DNA of 64,000 nt from Paramacrobiotus metropolitanus. Lineage: Eukaryota > Tardigrada > Eutardigrada > Parachela > Macrobiotidae. Below, piece by piece: positions 39,129 to 49,851 of the stretch; within the stretch, counting starts at the first letter, position 1; each line of letters starts with the position of its first letter. The stretch covers positions 1,860,001-1,924,000 of the forward strand of contig NW_026570224.1 in the NCBI RefSeq assembly GCF_019649055.1, written 5' to 3'. Made by a program: the position numbers and the translations under genes. The notes below the pieces were generated by a model, which saw nothing but the letters and a program-made list of their open reading frames with translations, was not told the DNA's origin and ran no database searches.

Positions 39129-40904
39129 TTTCAAAAATAGGTAAAATATCCGATAAAGATGCGCGCTGGCGCTAACAGAATATCAAATATTTTAAAATCC
39201 CCGGCCGGGTGGTCCCAGAAAAACGTTTGTTTCACAATCACTAATCAGTGAAGGGAACAATACTCCGGATTTTAGTTCGACGAAGTCCAGAGATGCCAAT
39301 ATCCTCTGCGACAAACACAAACCGAAACGATGATATATTAGAACTCCAGGAGATGATTGTCGATTCAATACTGGATGATAATAATATAAATGCCTTATCC
39401 AATTTCTGGATCGCAATCTGGAATACGCGGATAATGATTTTCTTCCAGAATCAGAGATTCGAACGCTTCAACACCTGACGGCTCCGAACAGCTGGATGCC
39501 AAACGGAGCAATATCAATCGAGCAAGCCACTTACGTGACCAGTAGCTCAGTGATTGCCGTCAAAATACCATTATTTTCATTTTAATCTCATTTAGGCTGA
39601 CTAAAAACCAAATTCAATTTCCTTTCACAACTGCATAACGGTATTATAAACAAAAATTCGTAACATGTTTTGCCTATAGTAGGCATTTGGAAAAACAAAA
39701 TCGGTAAAAAACATCTGAATTTCTGGGTAATCCGAAGTATTGCCGATTGCACAGCAAACTTGCAGTACGAGTAGTATAGTTTCACTTCGCAGCTAATCTG
39801 TATTACGTGGCTTTACTCATTACCGTATCAGAAAGCGAGATACTCTGTTATGTGCGATCGAGGGCCGAAAGTACTACAAGACGTGCTATTGTGCATTGTG
39901 CAATATTGCAGAATGCAGGCTTCTTGACCAGTACGAAGTCGCATCATCAGTTCCGTAAGTGGACCGTAACTTATCAGTCACGTATAGTAAAATTAAGCAA
40001 AATGTTGTTTTTTCAAGATTGAGCGATAAACGGATCGTTCGTATGCAGCTCCGAAAATTGAAACAATTTTAGACCTTTGAATCTTTGAATACCAAAAATT
40101 CAAGGTGTACAATACTGCAACGGCAACTTTTAAGCTGCCACTAGTGGAGTGGGTTAATCCACCCGTACCACGATAAAACGAGGTTTGATGGTTCGTCGGT
40201 GATGTTCCGAGTTAGCGAATTACCCAAAAGTCAGTTATGCAATTGCGAACATGTTAACCGATACCGGCGCGATTGTCAAAGTGCACAAACATTTTTAATC
40301 AGCTGAAAAGTCATTGGGGAAGAGCAAGGGCAAGGGCAAGAGCAAGAATGATTTTAGAACATTCAGACAATCTCCGAAGTCTAGAAAATCCACGTTAGAA
40401 CTGGTCATCTCGTACACGTACAGATTCAGATGTTTCCGGTTGAACTAGCACCAATGAGATGTACATCTTCACTACGAGTACAGATCTCATTTGTACGGCT
40501 ACAATACACTGAATAATATTATAGTTCCATCGCAAGTTTTCTACCTTGGCAGTGAGTGTGATATATCTGAATTTGCCATCCATCTAATTGTTAGATTTTG
40601 ATTCACTTTAGTTTGACAGCAGTAACAATATACATGTGGTGCAGTATCTTTCATTTATTTGTAAGGAATAAACTTAATTACTCTACAAAATTATAAAGAT
40701 AAAACAATTCAATACGTGTACAAACAGCGGACTTTATAAAGGTGTTACACCCACAGCCGTTACGCGCTAAGCATATGGTTGGGTATGCAAACACAAAATT
40801 TTAAACTTGAAGTCCAGTGTAAGTTACTGGTGTATTGAAACCAGTTTTGATAAAACACGTTAGTCTAAAGTAATAAAGATTTGACTCTGATAAAGACGAC
40901 TACT
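39129..40904. other. Upstream spacer of SEC63 with a short coding-like patch
   Basis: Only 39247-39585 on the plus strand looks coding-like. One frame reads NTPDFSSTKSRDANILCDK, a second reads DDILELQEMIVDSILDDNN, and the first frame resumes with LEYADNDFLPESEIRTLQ up to a stop near 39583. In-frame stops separate the pieces and no splice sites reconcile them, so this may be a decayed gene fragment, part of a gene whose other exons I cannot place, or chance. The remainder is AT-rich with nothing supportable. Confidence 0.3.
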
Positions 40905-42450
40905 TTAGGTCTTGGAAAATGCTCACGATAAAGGTCATGCTCATGGATGGACGGGTAATTCGTGTCGCATATACTGTACAGCTATAAGCACGGCTGATAT
41001 TGTCACATAGGTATGGTTAATTTCATGAATCTTTCGATCGTATGTCTAATATGAATAAACTATTAAAAATTGTATGGTTATATGCAATTAATTTGCATAC
41101 TACTTTTACTGTTTATTCCATACAAGGTATGCCTCGCGCTCCGCGCTCGGCAAAACCATCTTGGACGGAAACTAATATTTGACCATTCCTTGTTTTTTCC
41201 TTGATCCTATGACCACAGGCTATATTTTTACTTTTTTCCTGAAATGGTCGTGCAGTTCTGATTGTTTTCTGCATTAGTGCGTTGAAGGCCAGTTTTGATC
41301 GTAGGAAACAATACCTTTGGAAAATCTCAAATAAAGGCATGCTCATGGATAAGGAATTTAAGACTTAGCTGTTGCCACACTATCACTGTTAGAACGTTCT
41401 GACGTTCTAACAATCGGACGTTCTTAATTTCACGTAGGTTGGTTAATTTCATGAATCTTTCTGAAGACGTATGTCTAATATGAATAAACTATTAAAATTG
41501 TATGGTTATATGGAATTAATTTGCACTAATACCTGCCTTACTGTTTATTCGTAAGAACGTACTGTAGTACCTGCGCTTTTTTCACGGGCTCGGCAAAACC
41601 ATCTTGGACGGAAACTAATATTTGACCATTCCTTGTTTTTCCTTGATCCTATGACCACAGGCTATATTTTTACTTTTTTTCCTGTAAATGGTTCGTGCAG
41701 TTCTGATTGTTTTGCTGCATTAGTGCGTTGAAGGCTGCCTAGGCTGTTTTGCTCGTAGGAATGTACAAGTACCTAACTGACACTTCCAGTACCCTTTGTC
41801 TCGTGCCTCATTAATTAATATTAATTCCAATTTTCTATGTATACTTAGAACTGTCGAAATCTCTCAAACGTGACCAAGATTTTAATTAACTCCCAAGATC
41901 AAAGGATTCAGAAGGCACTCCTATGGAAAATAAGGAATTTTCCAAGACTTAGCTGTTGCCACACTATCACTGTTAGAACGTTCTGACGTTCTAACAATCG
42001 GACGTTCTTAATTTTTGACGTTCTAACGTTCTTACGTTCTAAATTTTTTACGTTCTGAATTTCTAACGTTCTGAAGTTTGGACGTTCTGACGTAACTAAT
42101 ATTTAACCACGGGTGAAATTTCTACGATTTTACGATGCAGGTTGAACCTTTGAATTTTCCAAACGTCTATTTTTGAGACATTTTAATAAATGGCTGTAAC
42201 AATTCCGATTTTTAAAATTATTTTACTAATACCGTGCGGGACTCCGAGCGCTGGCAACAATTTGTTTTACTCGTAAGAACGTACTGTAGTACCACACTAT
42301 CACTGTACCAATATCTAAAGAACGTCATTATATTGCTCCATTTTCTATACTTAAGAACATGTCGAACTGTCTTCTGACAGACGCTTTCTAAACGAAATCA
42401 AAATTCAGAAGGCATACCTATGGAAAATTAGGAATTTTTCAAGACTAAGC
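40905..42450. repeat. Degenerate tandem repeat array, unit about 0.4 kb, with ACGTTCT heptamers
   Basis: Long segments recur in direct orientation. GGTTAATTTCATGAATCTTT occurs at about 41014 and 41440; the stretch CGGCAAAACCATCTTGGACG occurs at about 41147 and 41589; GTTGCCACACTATCACTGTT recurs about 41370 and 41955. Unit length is roughly 400-430 bp, with an extra 150-bp insertion in the second copy. Partial copies flank it (about 40912-40945 and 42268-42450). Between units, the heptamer ACGTTCT is repeated many times (41388-41430 and 41972-42095), including two 24-bp near-palindromes at 41388-41411 and 41972-41995. No coding capacity is visible. It resembles a decayed local satellite or a duplicated transposon fragment. 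Confidence 0.75.
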
Positions 42451-43256
42451 TTGACTTGTACTGACCACGCCTCGATTTATCCTTAAAAACCCAGGAAAAA
42501 TACGTTTTGAACGGTAAGCTTGTATGAATATAGGGATATAGCATGCTTGTCTCCTCAGTTTATTATTTTGTTTATTTATGGAAAATTGACAAAATGTGTC
42601 ACAAAACAATCGTGGGTACTTTGAAATCTGACAGCATGTGCATTAGCTATGACTATGAGATTTTTAAAACTTTCACAAAAAATGCAAATTATTTTTGTAC
42701 ATTATACCACACCATGTAAAACAAGTTTATACCACTGCTATCAACCACAGGCGCACGGCATTATCTGCTACGAAGTTATCTATTTTTAAAAATTTATCGA
42801 CGGTCTATAAATCTATCGCCGGGAGAAATACTGGTGAAGGTTTAGTGAATGAGTAGGTACACAAAATATTGTGTTCAAGCACTAAATAACTGACAAATTA
42901 GTCAACAGGAAATAATATTGAAATCTTATGACGGCTTATTAGAAATTTTGGCGCAAAGTAAAAATTAAAACCATTCATCTAATGCGCAATGGAGCTAACA
43001 TTAGCAACACAAAGTATTAGCAACACAAAATACGAATGCAAATTTACAAAACTATTGGTGAGATTCTCGGTTGAATAAAGAAATAAAAAACTCGCAGATC
43101 TATTTGTAGCATTCGCGTTGTTTGTAATTCGGTCCGACGAAGAAGGAATGCTTGCGCAGCAGATACGGTATCGCCAGGACTCAGGAAATTTGATCCCTCA
43201 AAATCATGTGAAAGCCGACGGTATGACAACCGTACTGCTCGCTTCTTTCAAACCGA
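42451..43256. other. AT-rich spacer downstream of the chromo-barrel gene
   Basis: No exon or repeat could be supported in this stretch. It should contain the 3' untranslated region of the minus-strand gene ending at 43257. Confidence 0.5.
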
Positions 43257-45711
43257 CTATTTTCCGCGACGCTTTTTACGGGATGTAGCTTTCTCAGATT
43301 CCACAGACGAACGATACGATGCATCGCTGCTTGGCGTGTCGTCCCGTCCCTTCTTTTTACCTTTCCTGTTGAAATAACCAGTTTCAGTCCAACACGAACA
43401 AACCCAAGCAAGACATGATAAGGTTTTACCGGACACTGTATGACGATTTGGTTTTTGCATAATATCGAGCATTATCACGTGCGGCTAAATACTGATTCTC
43501 CATAGAAGTCGCTGACATTAAACAATCACCGAACACCCATTCGTCATAGCTAAAGAAAATAAAAAATGGCTTATAAGTTGGGAACACATAAAAATACAGC
43601 TGCATTCACTTACCATGCATTTTATTTACACTGTACATTGTAAGCTACAATTCGCAAACACTATTCACAACAGGTACTTACTGTATGTACGTATTTCCTC
43701 CGTGGGACAGCGAAATAAAAACTTACATACTCGTAACGTAAAGCTACACATTATATTTCCGTAGCGATGTCAACAGTGAATGCAAAACTGGCGCATTCAT
43801 GACTTACCTGGACGAGGAATTATGGTAATGGATCTTGTAACACGGGACCACAGCCGGTGCTGTGCCATCATGCTTATCATAATTCCCTTTTCCCACCCCG
43901 ATAATCCTTCCGGTATACCAATAGGGATCACACGCAGATCCCATGCATGTTACTGTTTTGACGTACACCTGTTCTTCTGCAAGTCGAAAATGCAGGTTAA
44001 TTAAAAACTGTATCTGGAAGGATGTACCTTGCACAACGTATTTATACAACACGCCGAGCCGTTCCAGGATATTTTCAATGACGACAAAACCACACGCTAC
44101 CGCATCGAACAGTTTCCTCTCCTTTAGTAACCTGATTTTCCTCTAACTGTAAGGACTTATTAATATTGCTACAGCGCTACTCATGATTATTTAAAAGAAC
44201 ATATTGTTAGCACAAATGAAATGATACAAAGATCTAGATGATCAAATACAGTAACTGTGGAAGAATTAAGTCAATGCCGGTACACGTTCAAGATGAACAG
44301 TTCATACACGTTAAATGTGGGTACTGTATATCGTAGGTGAAGATTGTAAACTACGGTTCACAAAAATTGATCTGAAGTGGGTACCGCCGTACCGGGGGCA
44401 AAAAATTCAGGAACGAAAGCAGTTTTTGCGAATCACGGTCACGTTAGGCTAATCCTGGGCAAAGCAGTAGTGCATGTTAGTGCAGCAATTATTATCTTTC
44501 ACTTTACAGATTTGCAAGATATGCTGTATCAGTTACAATTATCGAGTTAGCAACTTAGCACTTACAATCGGCAGTAGCACCCATTCAAATTTAAAATGTA
44601 CAAAAATTTTGGAGTTATTTACGTTTTGTGTCAGTAGTAAGCCTACAGTCATCCGTTATTTATTTGTTCGATAAAATGCTTTGCGCATACCGATAAATTA
44701 CACTGCGCCATCGCTGCTTGTGCAAACAATTAGCAAGGTCAGAAAATTAAGAAATACAAAAATGTACTAATTGTTAGAAGTTGTTAAAAGATGCTTTATT
44801 CTTTCTGACATCAGTCTGGAAGTGTGACAATGTTACCATAGTATAATTATGCGTACTTTGAAAGTTTGTAAATTAAACCGCAAACGTTCAGCAAGTTCAA
44901 AGGACTCATTTTATCTTACGGCGAAGGCTTTTGTTAGATCATCGGTAAAAAAATAGAGTAATCAGTTACAGGTATAGTTCCATGGTACAGTACTGTGCCC
45001 GTCTCTCATTAATTTTATCATACAACTATACAAGTATAATACAATACATTCGTATAATACATTTTATCATTTAACTATAATGCATTCGTATTCATTGCTT
45101 GATCAATATGCTAATCAAACTTCTGCAGGAAAACAACGAAATGTATCTTGATCATTATTCTTGATCTTGATCATTATTAATCTTGATCATTGAAAGCCAC
45201 ATTGTTATATTGCATGGCAGTATCGGGACAGTTTTGAAATATTTTAATTAAACAATTAACGAAGTACTTGAACTATTCATTCTTTAGGGCAAAAGAGCGG
45301 CTCTGCGTAAGCGCTTACGGTATACTGCGGCACCAGTGTGCAGACTTACTTACCTTTCCTGAAACGAGGCTTTTCGCATGTGTGCGGTGCAGAGCCGGTG
45401 CCGCTCGTCGAAGGGATTTCCGAATGGGCTGGCGATGCCGGCTTTCTCTCTGTCGTTTCCCTTCCGCTATCATCCACGTTCTGACCACTTTTGCGACGAC
45501 TGTCTGCATCTTCATCTGGAGACCTTTGGCTGGTATTACTCCGACTGCTGACAATGGACAACGATCGGCGAGGAATGGGATCGACAGGGTCTGAATCGCG
45601 CAGATCACTGCGTGATCTGGACTTCTCTCGGACAGAAACATTCTCAATGCGGGTTTCCCCTGCATTGCTATCCGTGTCCACGCTGGTTGCTTGTGCGTTG
45701 TTTTCCTGCAT
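43257..45711 (-). CDS. Chromo-barrel protein lacking an MRG domain (MRG15/MSL3-like)
   Basis: Exons 45711-45354, 43976-43808, 43549-43430 and 43365-43257; phases 1, 2, 2 agree and give 251 residues. Residues 1-115 are Ser/Arg-rich and probably disordered. A chromo-barrel domain of the MRG15/MSL3 type follows (about 116-220). It starts FRKGEEQVYVKTV (compare the family's F-x-E-G-E-x-V start), then CDPYWYTGRIIGV, CYKIHYHN and SYDEWVFGDCLM. The end is a basic tail (RKKRRGK). No MRG domain follows before the stop at 43257-43259. The usual SGWN-x-x-WDEW loop reads HNSSSRSYDEW, so one cage Trp is lost and a second aromatic is Tyr. A histone-binding chromatin role is inferred; ligand binding may be changed. 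A full chromo-MRG paralogue lies 4 kb upstream on the same strand. Confidence 0.75.
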
Positions 45712-48700
45712 GTTTCTGTAAATTCAAGCCGGGATGTCTGCGATGCACAGATCAGTTAGCAAGATGAGGATTTCTTCCACTCGTACTGATAAGAGAAGAT
45801 CGCTACCTACCCTATCAAACGTTTTTTATTTTCAGAAATGCGCGAGGAATTTGGATTTTACACAGCCGCACAGCTGCGCACTGTAGCGTACAGCGCCACT
45901 CCGTAAGCCGACAGTATTCTCGCTTCTGGTTAGATAATATCGCGTAATTGTCACACCAACTGGATGCTTGTGATGAAATTGCAGGATTTCCGCAAATGCA
46001 TCTCGTCCGCGCCGCGCGCGCTCAGCTCTACATACACATATTGATCATCTCCACATCCATGGCATATTCTCCTCTGTGGATATTAAAGGCACCTGTGTTT
46101 CCAAATTTGCCAATAATGTAATTGCGGCCGTCGGATTGGATTATAGACAGGTTGGCTACATGATTGAAAGGGTGTTGCATTCAGCAAGCAATAAGGCTGC
46201 GCGCTGCCGCCGTATACCGGATGAAGAAACAGGATAACCCACCAAAACACTGCGCTGTCAGATCCCACCTGACGTCAAAGGTTATCGTGCGGAACTACAC
46301 GGTATGCCCGATATATATCCGCAAATACGGTAATTTGAGTGGAAAGAAAAGAAAAGGTAAACGAGCGAGCGGTGGGATAGAGCACGACCATCCAGGCGGG
46401 AAAAACTGAAATATTCACAACAGACATCAGCAGGCTGCCGCCTGCTTGCTCGCTGTTTACGTCCCGTTGCCAGCATCATAACATGGTGGCTTACCGGCTA
46501 GTAGATAATATCGCGCATAGTTCAACGTGGCCATCCTGGTCATTTGGTTAAAGTAAGTACTCGTAAGTCGTACTGTACCAGAGTGTACCTACGCTCTAAA
46601 TTATGTACAAGTATCTATACTGCTATAGTATGACATTAATCTGTCCACTGTATAGGTATTGATTTACTAGTACAATATATTGTTTTGTACTCGTATTGTA
46701 GTATGATGTACACGTACATTGTAGGTCTTGTCGGACAAGACATTACTGTGGCCCTGTGGATATTATTAAGTTTACCATCGAATTAAAAATGAAAATACTG
46801 GAATATTTTAGAACGAAACTACTGGAATATTTTAGAACGCATATCCAAATTATTGATGGTATTTTGATTTGGAATAATTGTTAGGCTTCACAAGATAAAA
46901 TTAAGATTGGTAAGAATGACCGGAAAATACAAAAACTTCGTCAATAGAATAGTAATATAATATTACAAGTATCGGTCGCGCTAGCGCGCGACCAGTTGTG
47001 TTCGAGGTATGGAAGAATGAAAGAAATACAAAATATACTTCGTAGTGACATCGTACAGCAATAAAAAAAAGTTTGAAAAATATTCCAAGTATAAAACCCC
47101 AGCGAGGCCAGCTACGAAATTATTTTAAACATGTGGAAATGCGGACAGTTTTCAAGCTTTCCGGTTACACGCGACCAGTTTCATAAAAACTGTGAAAGCC
47201 TCCGTAATTTTTCTTTTTGTTTGCTTTTTCACGGTTCTTTTCACGTTTTTAATGTAACTTTAAGTTGCCGAACTAACGAACTGAAAACTTGAATTTTTTG
47301 GTACGACAGATAATGTTTAAACGGTAATGAAATGGATGGAGTGGGATCTTTTACACGACTCCCATAAAAAACCATTCAGCCGATATTTCAGCGCAGAATT
47401 AATGGAAAGTTGTGGGAAACAATTAACGGTTGCCGTTGCCCAAGGTGACCTCGCAGGCTGCTTCGTTAGCTACTAATAATTGTAAGATATTCAGCCGTTC
47501 AGTCGAGCTATTCAGCATTAATCAAAACAAAATAAATACATATCAATTCTGTTAGATTTCAAGGTTAGTGATACCCAAGCTACCGCCAGTATTATAGAGC
47601 AACGTACGTTAGTGAGTACTGAGTACCCAAGCTACCACCAGCTCGTATCACAGAGCCGCTACCAGAGGGAATACGGTAAACGGGCCACGGGCCGGCTTTT
47701 AGATATTTAGAATTAATTACATATAAATTAGACAATTTAGACCGTGAGCTAGATATTGAGGTACTCAGATTTCTAGATATTTTAAAATTTCGAAATTCTG
47801 GAGGCTCAAAAAATTAGAGGTAACGGCCCCGCTGCGCGGGGCCGAGTCGAAATATTTAGAAATATTTAGAAATTCTGGAAATGTTAAAGCTTTGGAGCCG
47901 ACTTTGGAAAAATTTATAGTGATTTTGAGGTATTCGAACAGATTTAGAAACATCTTAAAGGTTTCAAGAATCTTTTTTAATAAATTATGTTTGATGGAAT
48001 TGACAATTTTAAACAACTATAATTTAGGTTGCTAAGTTGCGAAACTTGTATATTTGCTCATTCGAGACGTTTCCAGAATTTACTGGAAATTTCTATGAAC
48101 TTTAAACGCTAAGTACTGAAAGTTTGAAAGGTTTTTTGAAAACGTTCCGGAAACCAAAATTTTTTTTCCAAGCTGCAGGTAGGAAGCTTTGGAAGATGCT
48201 GGATTTTTTAAAACTATCAAAAGCCTCACAAACGGAATCTCGAATTAGGAGATATTTTCCAAAACTAACAACCTTTAAGTACTGAAAACCTTTAAGTACT
48301 AAAGCTTTAAAAAATTTTTTTAGACCTTCTCCTAAACGTAAGATTTTTTTAAAGATAAAGGTAGGAACGTTTTTGCGACGCTCTATTTTATAAAATTATC
48401 AACTTATCGAGCAAATCAATCTTGGTTTAGGAGATAATTTCCAAAAAATAAGGACGTAAGGATATATGAATCTATTGATATTGATATCCTACTCACTGAT
48501 ATAAATTTCGTTTGTTTAGGAATATGTCAACTGTAAGTAATATGCAAATGCACAACTTTTTCATGGTTCACTGGCGCTAAACAGTAAGAAAGCTATGTAT
48601 CCACAATAGCGGCTCCGCCGGCACGATCCGCGACAACAGCAATCGATGGATTCTTTCTTGTACTTGTCCCAGTAGCGCGACAATAATAATAACTTACTGG

Positions 48701-49851
48701 TTTGCATTTTGCGCACATATATACAGATATTCAGATACACATACTGGTGGCTGGATGTGCAACAGTAAGACTGATGGTGAGTGACAATAAATAAGACACA
48801 GAACTAACGTAATTAAGTATGAGAATTTACTAAATACTCACACTTAATTACGTTAGTTCTATGTCTTACGTTTGTTTTATTTTTATGAGACGTGCGTGTG
48901 GCTAAATAAACGATTACTGGGGCTTTTTTTCAACAAACATTAAAAAAATTGAGAAAATTAATGGTTTGACCTAATCTTCTATCGCGCTTTTACTGTGCGA
49001 GAGGTTGCCAATCATCCAAGAACAAGTTTTATCAGTCATCCAAGGGTTTCCATGGAGGCGCAGGTATTATACGAGTATGTTATCTCTTTATTATTCTCCG
49101 TCGGAGCAAAATCTAACATAATTGTTTGCCCCATGCATTTACTACGGATGGTAATCACTAATCACCTACTTCGTACTCGGAATTAAAAGCACAGGCACTG
49201 CACGAAATAATCGAAAGCAGGAACATACAGCCATTCACATTTCACAATATGAAGAGCACGAAAACTTTGTGAACTTACACTTATATGGTATGAACTTGTA
49301 TTTGTAGTCCTGCACTACTTTACAGTTACTTCCATACGAGTATACAAAATGTGAGTGGTAGCGGACAACTTTCTTCAGTTATTTCTCCTTAATCACATGC
49401 GATACCAGAACGTTTTGAGCAATCTATAAATAATTAATGCACAGTTAAGTTCGAGTATAACCCAGCGAACCGGCAACAGATAAACGTTATATAAAAATCT
49501 TGAACAAAAAGTCCAACAGTAACGCATCACGGAGAAATAGTGTTCGTGGAACAGCTTTGCATATCCTAGCGCAAAAATAACAAACAGAACACAAATGCGC
49601 AATAAAAATTTAATACTAACCAAAATCACGCAGATCAAATCTGCCTATCAAAAGAACACCAGCGAAATCAACTTTCACTAGCACTTGTAAGTAGCCGATT
49701 CCTAACAACAAAGAAACTCGCACTATCCGTCCAAATCCGCACCAATGCAAATGCCCAGTTAATATTTAATAATGTATTCAGTAGTAACAGGAATATCGAT
49801 AAAGAACTCACAACCGCATCGAACTGTTCGTAATCTGCCTACTGTTTACTC
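45712..49851. other. Gene-poor AT-rich spacer
   Basis: No exon chain is supported. From about 47700 to 48450 the sequence is a quasi-repetitive mix of short TTTAGATATT and AGAAATTCTGGA-like words with many A and T runs. A strong hairpin lies at 48792-48868 (separate entry). A short hydrophobic minus-strand frame at 49393-49638 starts without ATG and has no family resemblance. Promoter sequence for the chromo-barrel gene is expected just above 45711. Confidence 0.45.
48792..48868. repeat. 77-nt near-perfect hairpin
   Basis: Two 32-nt arms (48792-48823 and 48837-48868) are inverted complements with two mismatches, around a 13-nt loop. Arm start: TAAGACACAGAACTAACG. It could be a small MITE without obvious target duplication, or a transcribed stem-loop. 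The size and near-perfect pairing resemble a small-RNA hairpin, but nothing in the sequence proves transcription. Confidence 0.7.

Noticed and set aside
46083-46479. Opposed open frames near 46.1-46.5 kb
   Set aside because: Neither strand gives a recognisable protein or splice-consistent model.
49393-49638. 81-codon hydrophobic minus-strand frame downstream of the MRG gene
   Set aside because: No ATG at its start and an in-frame stop immediately upstream; composition explained by AT-rich sequence.
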